Shown: positions 1-9,082 of the stretch, in pieces
Numbering within the stretch: the stretch's first letter is position 1
Layout of the letters: each line of letters starts with the position of its first letter
Assembly: GCF_013205055.1 (NCBI RefSeq)
Contig: NZ_JABMLF010000004.1
Span: 372,001 to 436,000, forward strand
Length of the DNA: 64,000 nucleotides
Origin: Rathayibacter sp. VKM Ac-2856
GTDB lineage: Bacteria; Actinomycetota; Actinomycetes; Actinomycetales; Microbacteriaceae
Reading direction: 5' to 3'
The notes under the pieces: model-generated
Seen by the model: only the letters and a program-made list of their open reading frames with translations
Database searches by the model: none
What the model was told of the DNA's origin: nothing
Made by a program: the position numbers and the translations under genes

Positions 1-91
1 CTGCGCGGCTACTCGACCAGCAAGAGGGGGGGCGGCGCACCCGATCCCTGCTGATCGAGCAGCCCGCGCAGCGGGCGTGTCGAGATCCGCC
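1..91. repeat. Paired intergenic palindromic repeat, left member truncated
   Basis: Bases 1-22 are the end of a reverse-oriented unit (GGCTACTCGACCAGCA) and 49-91 a forward unit (TGCTGATCGAGCAGCC, then CGTGTCGAGATCC). The same family recurs at about 12.8, 26.8, 29.4, 33.8 and 48.8 kb, always between genes. No gene is seen before 135. Confidence 0.8.
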
Positions 92-122
92 GCCCCGCGG
101 CCGACGGCCGCCGCCCGCGACC

Positions 123-128
123 TAGGCT
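123..128 (+). promoter_or_regulatory. -10 element TAGGCT for leaderless clpS
   Basis: TAGGCT is separated from the clpS ATG by exactly 6 nt, so transcription should begin at or next to the start codon. The GGAGGG between them cannot act as a normal ribosome binding site at that spacing. Confidence 0.55.
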
Positions 129-134
129 GGAGGG

Positions 135-425
135 ATGGTGGACACGATCGAGCGCGCCGACGAGCGGCTGGCGACCCGCGCCGCCGCCGAGGTGCCGTGG
201 ATCGTGCTCGTCTGGGACGACCCGGTGAACCTGATGTCCTACGTGTCCTACGTCTTCCGCAGCTACTTCGGCTTCGGCCGAGCCGAGGCCGAGCGCCTGA
301 TGCTCCAGGTGCACACGGAGGGGCGCGCCGTGGTCGCGACCGGCAACCGCGAGGAGATGGAGCGGCACGTGGAGGCGATGCACGGCTACGGCCTGTGGGC
401 GACGCTGCAGAAGGCCGACGCATGA
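135..425 (+). CDS. clpS: ATP-dependent Clp protease adaptor ClpS
   Basis: A 96-residue cytoplasmic adaptor that hands N-degron substrates to the Clp AAA+ unfoldase (ClpC in actinobacteria; known of the family). The ClpS core is clear: VLVWDDPVNLMSYVSYVF near residues 24-42, the downstream LMLQVHTEGRAVVATG strand-helix segment, and a final helix ending LWATLQ. Length is typical. The start is fixed by the -10 element 6 nt upstream. A DUF2017 gene follows after 34 bp, the usual actinobacterial arrangement, so co-transcription is likely. No clpA or clpC lies in the window. Confidence 0.93.
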   Translation: MVDTIERADERLATRAAAEVPWIVLVWDDPVNLMSYVSYVFRSYFGFGRAEAERLMLQVHTEGRAVVATGNREEMERHVEAMHGYGLWATLQKADA

Positions 426-459
426 CCCGCACCCCCCGCCCCGCGATCGGCCGCCGCTG

Positions 460-981
460 ATGCGCTCGTTCCGCCGCGACTCCTCCGGCGCCGCCGTGGC
501 CCGCTTCGACCGCGAGGAGGCCGGGATCCTCCGCCACCTCGCCGGCGAGATGCTCGAGCTGCTCGACCGCCACGCCTCGGACGAGGCGCTCGCCGACCCC
601 GCGCTGGCCCGCCTCCTCCCCGACGCCTACCGCGACGACCGCGAGGCCGCCGACGAGTTCCGCCGCTTCACCGCCCCCGACCTGGCCGCCCGGAAGATGG
701 ACGACGCCCGCGCGATCACCGCCGCCCTCGACGCGGGCGAGGGCTCCGGGCACGCCCGCGTCTTCGCCGGCCTCGGCGAGGTCGCCGTCCGCCTCGAGCC
801 GCCGCAGGCGCTCTCCTGGCTCCGCGGACTCACCGACATGCGCCTCGCGCTCGCCGCCCGCCTGGGCATCGTCGACACCGACGACGTCGAGCCCGAGAAC
901 GAGACCGGCCAGGCGATCCGCGCCGTCTACGACTGGCTCGGCAGCGTGCAGGACGGTCTCGTCCACGCCATCGACGTCTGA
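460..981 (+). CDS. DUF2017 family protein
   Basis: A 173-residue soluble protein of unknown biochemical role. The N-terminal segment EAGILRHLAGEMLELLDRH and the C-terminal segment with a GIVDTDD element and a final helix ending WLGSVQDGLVHAI match the DUF2017 family, which sits next to clpS in many actinobacteria. That conserved pairing suggests a link to Clp proteolysis, but this is inference only. It has no signal peptide or membrane segment. The gene ends 3 bp from the stop of a convergent oxidoreductase gene, with no obvious terminator between them. Confidence 0.8.
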   Translation: MRSFRRDSSGAAVARFDREEAGILRHLAGEMLELLDRHASDEALADPALARLLPDAYRDDREAADEFRRFTAPDLAARKMDDARAITAALDAGEGSGHARVFAGLGEVAVRLEPPQALSWLRGLTDMRLALAARLGIVDTDDVEPENETGQAIRAVYDWLGSVQDGLVHAIDV

Positions 982-984
982 GGG

Positions 985-1989
985 CTACCGCCCGCTCCGC
1001 TCCCAGCCGCTGACGACGACCTTGCCCGGGGTCCCGCCGGCCTCGACGAGCCGGTGCGCCTCCGCGAGAGTCGCCGCGCTCAGGGGCGACAGCGCCCGAG
1101 TGAGCGTCGTCCGCAGCACCCCCTCGTCCAGCAGCGCGGACACCTCCTGCAGCAGGTCGTGCTGCGCGCGCAGGTCCGGCGTCGCGAACATCGGCCGGGT
1201 GAACATCAGCTCCCAGTGCACCGACACCGACTTGCGCTTGAGCGGCACGATGTCGAGGGTCTCGGGATCGTCGATCACGGCGATGGCCCCCTGCGGCGCG
1301 ATCGCCTCGACGAACGCCGGGAGGTTCCGCGTCGTCCCGGTCAGGGAGGCGATGAGGTCGACGGGTCCGACGCGGCGCAGCTCCGCAGCGAGATCGCGGT
1401 GATCGATCACTTCGTGGGCACCGAGGTCGCGGACCCACTGCCGCGACTCGGGCGTCGAGGCCGTCGCGACGACCTCGAGATCGGTCAGGCGGGCGGCGAG
1501 CTGGACCAGCATCGATCCGACACCCCCGGCGGCACCGGCGACGAGCAGGCGCCGGCCGCGTCCGCCGCCGCGCTCGACCCCGAGCCGGTCGAACAGCAGC
1601 TCCCACGCCGTGATCGCCGTCAGCGGCAGCGCCGCGGCCTCCGCGTCGTCGAGGCGGGCGGGCTTCCGGCCGACGATGCGCTCGTCGACGAGGTGCAGCT
1701 CCGCGTTCGTCCCGGGCCGGGTGAGCGAGCCGGCGTAGAACACGTCGTCACCCGGCGCGAAGAGCGTGACGTGCTCGCCCACCGCCTCGACCGAGCCGAC
1801 CGCGTCGAAGCCGAGGACCTTCGGCCTCGCCTCGGGGCGTCCGGATGCGCGGACCTTGGTGTCGACGGGGTTCACCGACACGGTCCGGACCCGCACCAGC
1901 AGGTCGTGACCGGTCGCCACCGGGTCGGGCAGCTCGACGTCGGTGAGCACCTCGGGTGCCCCGTGCCGGGTGATCGCGACGGCGCGCAT
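985..1989 (-). CDS. NADPH:quinone oxidoreductase-like, zinc-independent MDR family
   Basis: A 334-residue medium-chain reductase of the zinc-type alcohol dehydrogenase-like family. The N-terminal GroES-like domain starts MRAVAITRHGAPEVL, and the Rossmann domain carries the glycine-rich VAGAAGGVGSMLVQLAA motif near residue 155. The zinc-binding cysteines of true alcohol dehydrogenases are absent, so it probably reduces quinones or enones with NADPH. Its ATG overlaps the stop of the upstream flavin ene-reductase gene by one base, so the two should be translationally coupled. Substrate is unknown; the pairing and the divergent LysR gene suggest handling of electrophilic carbonyl compounds. Confidence 0.85.
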   Translation of the reverse strand: MRAVAITRHGAPEVLTDVELPDPVATGHDLLVRVRTVSVNPVDTKVRASGRPEARPKVLGFDAVGSVEAVGEHVTLFAPGDDVFYAGSLTRPGTNAELHLVDERIVGRKPARLDDAEAAALPLTAITAWELLFDRLGVERGGGRGRRLLVAGAAGGVGSMLVQLAARLTDLEVVATASTPESRQWVRDLGAHEVIDHRDLAAELRRVGPVDLIASLTGTTRNLPAFVEAIAPQGAIAVIDDPETLDIVPLKRKSVSVHWELMFTRPMFATPDLRAQHDLLQEVSALLDEGVLRTTLTRALSPLSAATLAEAHRLVEAGGTPGKVVVSGWERSGR

Positions 1990-3158
1990 CAGAGCGCTCC
2001 GCCCCGGGTCGCGACGGCCTGCGCCGCGGAACCCTGCGCCGCGACACCCTGCGCCGCGACGGCCGCGCCGGGCCCCTCCCACGCCGGGAAGTCCGTGTAC
2101 CCCCGCGCGTCCCCGCCGTAGAGCCGGTCCGGATCGAGTGCCGCCAGGGGCGCGCCGGCCGCGATGCGGGCGGGCAGGTCGGGGTTCGCGACGAAGGGCC
2201 GGCCGAACGCCACCAGGTCGGCGTGCCCGGCGGCGAGGATCCGCTCGGCGCGCTCGGCCGTGTAGCCGCCGGCGACGACGATCCGGCCGGAGAACGCCTC
2301 GCGGAGCCTCGTCCGGAACTCCTCCGGGATCGCGGGCGCGTCGTCCCAGTCCGCCTCGGCGAGGTGCAGGTAGGCGACGCCGATCGCATCGATCCGGCGC
2401 GCGAGCTCGAGGGTCGTCTTCTCGATCTCCGGGCAGTCCATCCCCCGTGCGGTGATCTGCGGGGAGAGGCGGAGCCCCACCCGGCCGGCGCCGATCTCCT
2501 CGGCGACCGCGGTCACGACCTCCACCGGGAAGCGGAGGCGCCCGTCGACGGAGCCGCCGTACTCGTCGGTGCGGTGGTTGGAGGTCGTGCGGAGGAACTG
2601 GTCGACGAGGTACCCGTTCGCCCCGTGGATCTCGACGCCGTCGAAGCCCGCCGCCACCGCGGACGCCGCCGCGCGACGGTAGTCCTCGACGACTCCCCGG
2701 ACCTCGGCGGTGCTCAGCGCCCGCGGCGTGCTCGTGGGCACCATCGCGCCGACCCCGTCGGTGCTGATCCACACCCGTGCTCCGGAGTCGAGAGCGCTCG
2801 GGGCGACCGGCGCCGCCCCGTCGTGGAACGAGCGGTGCGACATCCGCCCGACGTGCCAGAGCTGCGCGACGATCCGCCCGCCCTCGGCGTGGACGGCCGC
2901 CGTGACGAGCCGCCAGCCGGCGATCTGCTCGGCGGAGTGCAGTCCCGGCGTGAAGCTGTAGCCCTGGCCGGAGGGCGAGATCTGCGTCGCCTCCGAGACG
3001 ATGAGCGCGGCGGTGGCGCGCTGTGCGTAGTACTCGGCGTTCAGCGGCCGGGGGCTGTTCCCGGGCTGCGCGGAGCGCGATCGCGTCATCGGCGCCATCA
3101 CGATGCGGTGGGGGAGGCTGAGCGATCCGAGTGCGATCGGTTCGAGGAGTGAGGTCAT
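1989..3158 (-). CDS. Old yellow enzyme family FMN-dependent ene-reductase
   Basis: A 389-residue TIM-barrel flavoprotein that reduces activated C=C bonds. Recognisable parts are LSLPHRIVMAPMTRSR at the start, the substrate-binding QLWHVGR, HGANGYLVDQFLR with the conserved tyrosine, and the phosphate-binding VAFGRPFVANPDLP near the end. I chose the ATG at 3158 because the family begins there; a TTG 36 bp upstream is possible. The last 25 residues are a low-complexity tail of AAQG-type units encoded by short tandem repeats and are not part of the barrel. It overlaps the downstream quinone oxidoreductase by one base. Confidence 0.88.
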   Translation of the reverse strand: MTSLLEPIALGSLSLPHRIVMAPMTRSRSAQPGNSPRPLNAEYYAQRATAALIVSEATQISPSGQGYSFTPGLHSAEQIAGWRLVTAAVHAEGGRIVAQLWHVGRMSHRSFHDGAAPVAPSALDSGARVWISTDGVGAMVPTSTPRALSTAEVRGVVEDYRRAAASAVAAGFDGVEIHGANGYLVDQFLRTTSNHRTDEYGGSVDGRLRFPVEVVTAVAEEIGAGRVGLRLSPQITARGMDCPEIEKTTLELARRIDAIGVAYLHLAEADWDDAPAIPEEFRTRLREAFSGRIVVAGGYTAERAERILAAGHADLVAFGRPFVANPDLPARIAAGAPLAALDPDRLYGGDARGYTDFPAWEGPGAAVAAQGVAAQGSAAQAVATRGGAL

Positions 3159-3217
3159 GCAGGAGAGCGTGCCGCCGAGCTGAGAAGAAGTCAAAGTACT
3201 CGCTATTCCTTTTCCGA

Positions 3218-3223
3218 TAAGCT
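3218..3223 (+). promoter_or_regulatory. -10 element TAAGCT for leaderless LysR-type gene
   Basis: TAAGCT lies 6 nt before the ATG at 3230. The surrounding stretch from 3190 to 3225 is visibly AT-richer than the neighbourhood and is the shared divergent promoter region where a LysR regulator would bind. No clear T-N11-A palindrome could be fixed by eye. Confidence 0.5.
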
Positions 3224-3229
3224 CTGCTG

Positions 3230-4138
3230 ATGGTCTCGGTCCGGCAGTGGGAGTACCTCCTCCGAGTCGTCGACCTCGGGTCCTTCACCGGCGCCGCCGA
3301 CGAGCTGGGGGTCACCCAGCCCGGCCTCTCGCAGCAGATCCGCGCACTCGAGCGCGAGCTCGGCGGTCGCCTGCTCGACCGGCTGCCGCGCGGTGTCGCC
3401 CTCACCCCGCTCGGCCGCGCCGTCCTCCCGCCGGCTCGAGCGGTCGTCGCCGATGCTCAGCGGGCCCTCGCCGCCGCGGCCGCCGTCCTCGCGGCCGAGA
3501 CCGGGACGATCGACGTCGTGACGATCACCTCCCTCGGGCTGGGCGTCCTCCCCGGGGTGCTCGAGGTCTGGCTGCAGGAGCATCCGGGAGCGAGCGTGAC
3601 CGTGATCGAGCACCAGTCCGTCGACGCGGTGGTCGCCGCCATGAGCGCGGGCGCGGGCGACGTCGCCCTCGCGCCGATGCCCCGGTCGTGGAGCGGGCCG
3701 TCGCGCCTGATCGGGCGGGAGGAGTTCGTCGTCGTGGCCGGCTCCGATCATCCGCTGGCGGGGCGGTCGTCGGTCGACCTCGCGGCACTGGCGGACGAGC
3801 CGTGGGTGCACTTCGCGCTCGAGCACGGGCTCGCGGGAGTCCTGGACCGGTACGCCGCCGAGGCCGGCTTCGTGCCGCGCGTCGCGCTGCGCACGCCGCA
3901 GACCGCCGCCGTGCCCCGGTTCGCGGCGGCGGGAGTCGGGCTCGGACTCGTCCCGCGGAACATCCTCGACAGCGGCTTCCGCGGCGCCGTCCTGCCGCTC
4001 GACCCCGCGCGCACGAGGGCCGTCCGGGCCTTCACCCGGGCGGACCCCGATCCGCTCGTCGCGGCCTTCATCGAGACGGTCGCGGCCCACGCCGACCTCT
4101 CCGGACCCACCGGCCGGAGCCGCCGAGGGCGTCGCTGA
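3230..4138 (+). CDS. LysR family transcriptional regulator
   Basis: A 302-residue regulator. The winged helix-turn-helix spans about residues 4-62, with FTGAADELGVTQPGLSQQIRALERELG as the DNA-reading part, followed by a linker helix and a periplasmic-binding-like effector domain from about residue 90. It is transcribed away from the ene-reductase/quinone reductase pair, the classical layout for a LysR protein controlling its divergent neighbour. The effector cannot be read from sequence. The start is supported by a TANNNT element 6 nt upstream. Confidence 0.92.
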   Translation: MVSVRQWEYLLRVVDLGSFTGAADELGVTQPGLSQQIRALERELGGRLLDRLPRGVALTPLGRAVLPPARAVVADAQRALAAAAAVLAAETGTIDVVTITSLGLGVLPGVLEVWLQEHPGASVTVIEHQSVDAVVAAMSAGAGDVALAPMPRSWSGPSRLIGREEFVVVAGSDHPLAGRSSVDLAALADEPWVHFALEHGLAGVLDRYAAEAGFVPRVALRTPQTAAVPRFAAAGVGLGLVPRNILDSGFRGAVLPLDPARTRAVRAFTRADPDPLVAAFIETVAAHADLSGPTGRSRRGRR

Positions 4139-4177
4139 CGGCGGCGTCGGCTCCGCCGGTCGCTAGAGGACCGAAAG

Positions 4178-4296
4178 ATCTCCACAGCTGTGGACAACCC
4201 TGTGGAGAGATGTGGAGAACGAGCGTCCTCACCGCCGCCGCCCGCCGCGCATCGCTGGTCCCGCGGCGGATCCGGGTGTGCACAAGGTGTGGAAAC
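4178..4296. promoter_or_regulatory. Cluster of DnaA-box-like 9-mers
   Basis: Six 9-mers resembling the DnaA box occur in about 120 bp: ATCTCCACA at 4178-4186, and on the other strand TTGTCCACA (4189-4197, a perfect actinobacterial-type box), CTCTCCACA (4201-4209), TTCTCCACA (4211-4219), TTGTGCACA (4277-4285) and GTTTCCACA (4288-4296). The first two form the palindrome TCCACAGCTGTGGA. They lie between the LysR gene and the promoter of the DUF1206 gene. There is no dnaA or dnaN here, so this is not expected to be oriC. Confidence 0.4.
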
Positions 4297-4375
4297 AGGG
4301 GGTGTCCGACCGGTGAACGGCCGCCCGCGGACCGGGGCGATCCGCTCCGGGTTAGACGCGGCGGCCCGAACCGCG

Positions 4376-4381
4376 TACGGT
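4376..4381 (+). promoter_or_regulatory. -10 element TACGGT for DUF1206 gene
   Basis: TACGGT ends 7 nt before the GTG start at 4389, consistent with a leaderless transcript. The DnaA-box-like cluster lies 80-200 bp upstream. Confidence 0.5.
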
Positions 4382-4388
4382 CCGGCGT

Positions 4389-5207
4389 GTGAACACTCCC
4401 TCAGGAACCCAGGCCAAGCGCGCCGCCGACGACGCGCAGGACTCGACCGCGGTGCGCACCCTCGCCCGCGGGGGCTACGCGGCGAACGGCCTCGTCCACC
4501 TCCTCATCGGCGTCATCGCGCTGCAGGTCGCGCAGGGCGGCGGCGGCGAGGCCGATCAGAGCGGAGCACTCGGGCAGCTCGCCGCGCAGCCCGGCGGAAC
4601 GGTCGTGCTCTGGGTCTGCGCGATCGGTCTCTTCGGCCTCGCCCTCTGGGGGATCCTCGAGGCGTTCCTGGTCGCGGGCGGCGACAGCGCCGCGTCCCGC
4701 TGGGGCAGCCGGCTCAAGGAGGCGGCGAAGGCCGTCGTCTACGCCGCCCTCGGCGTGACCACGCTGCGCTTCGCGATGGGCGGCAGCTCCGACTCGTCCG
4801 AGACGTCGCAGAGCGCGAGCGCTCAGCTCCTCGCGGCGCCGGGCGGAGTGGTGCTCCTCGTGATCGCCGGACTCGCGGTCCTCGTGGTCGGCGGCGTCTT
4901 CGTCTACCGCGGCGCCTCGAAGAAGTTCCTCGAGAACGTCGCCCTGCCCGGTGGCACGGCCGGTCGTGTCGTCACCTACCTCGGCATCGCCGGCTACGTC
5001 GCGAAGGGCATCGTGCTCGGAGCGCTCGGCGTCCTGCTGATCGTCGCCGCGGTGAAGCACGACCCCGAGCAGGCGGGCGGCCTGGACGAGGCGCTGAAGT
5101 CCCTGACCGAGCTGCCGTTCGGTGTCGCGCTGCTCGGCGCCGTCGCGGTCGGCCTCATCGCCTACGGCGCGTTCTGCTTCGCCCGGGCGCGCTGGCCGAA
5201 GCTCTGA
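4389..5207 (+). CDS. DUF1206 domain membrane protein
   Basis: A 272-residue integral membrane protein with three tandem repeats of the DUF1206 unit, each a pair of hydrophobic helices. Repeats begin ARGGYAANGLVHLLIGVIAL (about residue 26), LKEAAKAVVYAALGVTTLRF (about 110) and VVTYLGIAGYVAKGIVLGAL (about 195). About six transmembrane segments are visible, plus a short serine-rich loop near 135-145. Function of the family is unknown. The GTG start follows a -10-like element by 7 nt. The gene stands alone; no partner is suggested by spacing. Confidence 0.85.
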   Translation: MNTPSGTQAKRAADDAQDSTAVRTLARGGYAANGLVHLLIGVIALQVAQGGGGEADQSGALGQLAAQPGGTVVLWVCAIGLFGLALWGILEAFLVAGGDSAASRWGSRLKEAAKAVVYAALGVTTLRFAMGGSSDSSETSQSASAQLLAAPGGVVLLVIAGLAVLVVGGVFVYRGASKKFLENVALPGGTAGRVVTYLGIAGYVAKGIVLGALGVLLIVAAVKHDPEQAGGLDEALKSLTELPFGVALLGAVAVGLIAYGAFCFARARWPKL

Positions 5208-5292
5208 CGGGCGGCCCGCCGCGTTAATTACCCCCTGACGGGTGTGACCGCAACTGGTGCCACGGACGGGGTTGCGGTGTCATTGTGTGCAG

Positions 5293-5811
5293 ATGCATGA
5301 ACACGGCGACGACGCGGGTCCGGAGCGGGACCGCCCTGCCCTGACGGAGACCGCCGCGCGGCTCCTCCGGGCCGTCGCGACGGGGGACCGCGCCGCGTTC
5401 GGTGAGCTGTTCGACCGCTTCGGCGGCCTCTTCACCGCGTCGATCGCGACCGTGCAGGCCGATGCCGCCACCCGGGACCGGCTCTGCATCGAGGCCTTCG
5501 CGTCCGTCTGGCGCCGCGCCCGCGAGGGCGCCCGCTCGCCCGAGCCGGTGCTGTGGCTGCTGGAGGTCCTCTGCGAGACGCTCGGCTCCGCCTCGGCGAC
5601 CGCGCGCCGCCCGTTGTCCGACGGACTCCTCGCGCTGGCCTGCCCCGACCGGGAGCTGCTGCTGCTCGCCGTCGCCGGCCGCTACTCCCAGAGCGAGATC
5701 GCCGCGCTGACGGGGGTGCGCGAGTCGCGCCTGCGCGCCGTGCTCCGCGATGCGCTCGGCTCGCTCCGCGGTGGCCTCGGCGGCCTCGGCGAGGGCCGGC
5801 TCACCGCCTGA
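5293..5811 (+). CDS. Small ECF sigma-like protein
   Basis: A 172-residue protein with the two-domain plan of an extracytoplasmic-function sigma factor. A region-2-like helix bundle near residues 20-75 contains GDRAAFGELFDRFGGLFTAS, and a C-terminal helix-turn-helix near 130-160 contains RYSQSEIAALTGVRESRLRAV. The region-2 DNA-melting motif is poorly conserved and no anti-sigma gene follows, so it may be a divergent or non-canonical sigma factor. I preferred the ATG at 5293 over a GTG at 5257 because the first 12 residues of the longer form look like promoter DNA. It precedes clpB but is separated from it by a HAIR operator. Confidence 0.6.
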   Translation: MHEHGDDAGPERDRPALTETAARLLRAVATGDRAAFGELFDRFGGLFTASIATVQADAATRDRLCIEAFASVWRRAREGARSPEPVLWLLEVLCETLGSASATARRPLSDGLLALACPDRELLLLAVAGRYSQSEIAALTGVRESRLRAVLRDALGSLRGGLGGLGEGRLTA

Positions 5812-5869
5812 TCCGCGGGGCCGCGTCCCGAAATCTCTCATCGACCCGCGGGAACATCTCCGGCGGGCG

Positions 5870-5897
5870 TAAAGTTGAGTCATTCGAACTCAACTTT
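5870..5897 (+). promoter_or_regulatory. HAIR operator (HspR site) overlapping the clpB promoter
   Basis: A perfect 10-bp inverted repeat, AAAGTTGAGT (5871-5880) and ACTCAACTTT (5888-5897), is spaced by 7 bp. The core GTTGAGT-N7-ACTCAAC matches the HspR-associated inverted repeat CTTGAGT-N7-ACTCAAG except for the outermost pair. TAAAGT at 5870-5875 could be the -10 element, so a bound repressor would block RNA polymerase. It places clpB under heat-shock control by HspR; no hspR gene is in the window. Confidence 0.85.
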
Positions 5898-5905
5898 CGA
5901 ACCGC

Positions 5906-5912
5906 AAGGAGG
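5906..5912 (+). promoter_or_regulatory. Ribosome binding site AAGGAGG that decides the clpB start
   Basis: AAGGAGG ends 2 nt before an ATG at 5915 but 8 nt before the ATG at 5921. Only the second has normal spacing, so translation should start at 5921. Confidence 0.75.
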
Positions 5913-5920
5913 AGATGCAG

Positions 5921-8068
<2,148 letters not shown>

Positions 8069-8142
8069 GCCGCGGCCCGCCCTTCCACCGCGCCGCTCCT
8101 CCCCGCGCCTCGACCGCTCAGCCCCTCCCCTCCCTTCCCCAT

Positions 8143-8190
8143 CCCTCAAAAGTTGCGGTAGTCGCGCTCGACTACCGCAACTTTCGAGGG
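8143..8190. terminator. Long hairpin, member of the AGTTGCGGTAGTCG repeat family
   Basis: Arms 8143-8164 and 8169-8190 are 22 bp long with one mismatch and a 4-nt loop, 75 bp after the clpB stop. It probably ends clpB transcription. The 36-bp core (8149-8184) recurs at 47046-47081 and 47129-47164. Confidence 0.7.
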
Positions 8191-8293
8191 GTCGGGCGGG
8201 CGGTCGGCGGCGGACGCTCCTCCACAGGGGGCGGAGTCGGGCGGGTCGTCCACAGTCGCCGATCGAGGCCCTCGCCGGGCGGGTACCGGCGGG

Positions 8294-8299
8294 TAGCGT
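8294..8299 (+). promoter_or_regulatory. -10 element TAGCGT for leaderless radC-like gene
   Basis: TAGCGT lies 7 nt before the ATG at 8307 and no Shine-Dalgarno sequence is present. Confidence 0.5.
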
Positions 8300-8306
8300 C
8301 CCGCCC

Positions 8307-8981
8307 ATGAGCACACTCCCGATCGGCCCCCGCATGGCCGACCTCGCGCCCGAGGAGCGCCCGCGCGAGCGGCTGCGGCAGCGCGGGCCCGAGGCGCTGA
8401 CCGACGCGGAGACCCTGGCCGTGCTGATCGGCAGCGGGGTGCGCGGAGCGAACGCCACCGTCGTCGCGCAGCGGCTGCTGGCGCGCTTCGGCGGCATCGA
8501 CGCGGTGTCGCGGGCGGGGGTGGCCGACCTGGTCCGCCAGCGCGGCGTCGGCGAGGTCGCGGCCTGCCGCATCGTCGCGTCCTTCGAGCTGCGGCGGAGG
8601 ATGAACCGCGCCGGGCGGGCCGCACGCATCGCCGACGCGGCCGGCCTCGCCGAGCTGGTCGCGCCCCTCCTGGCCGCCCGCCCGAGCGAGACCGTGCTCG
8701 CGGTCGCCCTGACCGCCGCCGGAGCGGTGCGCGACGTCATCGCGCTCGCCGACGGTCCGCCCACCCACGCCGACGTGCCGGTGTCCGAGATCCTCGCCGA
8801 GGTGCTCGCGCGGGGAGCGGCGGCGGTCGGTCTCGCGCACAGCCACGCGGCGGGCGCGCACGTCCTCCCGTCCGACCGCGCCGCGACCCGGGCGCTGGCC
8901 GACGCCTGCGCGGCCTGCGGGGTGCGCTTCGTCGCGCACGTCGTCATCGGCGCCGACGGCTGGCGGGAGGCGCCGCCGTAG
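8307..8981 (+). CDS. RadC-like JAB/MPN domain protein
   Basis: A 224-residue member of the RadC (DUF2466) family. An N-terminal helix-hairpin-helix region (PRERLRQRGPEALTDAETLAVLIGSG, then VRQRGVGEVAACRIVAS) is followed by a JAB domain. The JAMM metal-binding pattern is kept as HSH at about residues 180-182 with SD further on (LPSD), and a candidate glutamate lies in SEILAEVL. The family was once tied to DNA repair, but the radC102 phenotype was traced to another gene, so function is open. Typical RadC reads HNHPSG; here the motif is the variant HSHAAG. Confidence 0.85.
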   Translation: MSTLPIGPRMADLAPEERPRERLRQRGPEALTDAETLAVLIGSGVRGANATVVAQRLLARFGGIDAVSRAGVADLVRQRGVGEVAACRIVASFELRRRMNRAGRAARIADAAGLAELVAPLLAARPSETVLAVALTAAGAVRDVIALADGPPTHADVPVSEILAEVLARGAAAVGLAHSHAAGAHVLPSDRAATRALADACAACGVRFVAHVVIGADGWREAPP

Positions 8982-9082
8982 CGCCCGCGGACGTTCGTGC
9001 AAGCCCCTGTCCCGGCACCGATGCCTCCGCGCCACCGGCGTACGGTGGACGACGCCCACCCCCTCTCGAGCAGGAGACCCCC

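Noticed and set aside
3159-3194. TTG start 36 bp upstream for the ene-reductase
   Set aside because: The extra 12 residues are not part of the family N-terminus, and an ATG in the right place exists; kept only as an alternative.
4178-4296. Chromosomal origin of replication
   Set aside because: DnaA-box-like sites are present, but there is no dnaA, dnaN or clear AT-rich unwinding region, so only a DnaA-binding cluster is claimed.
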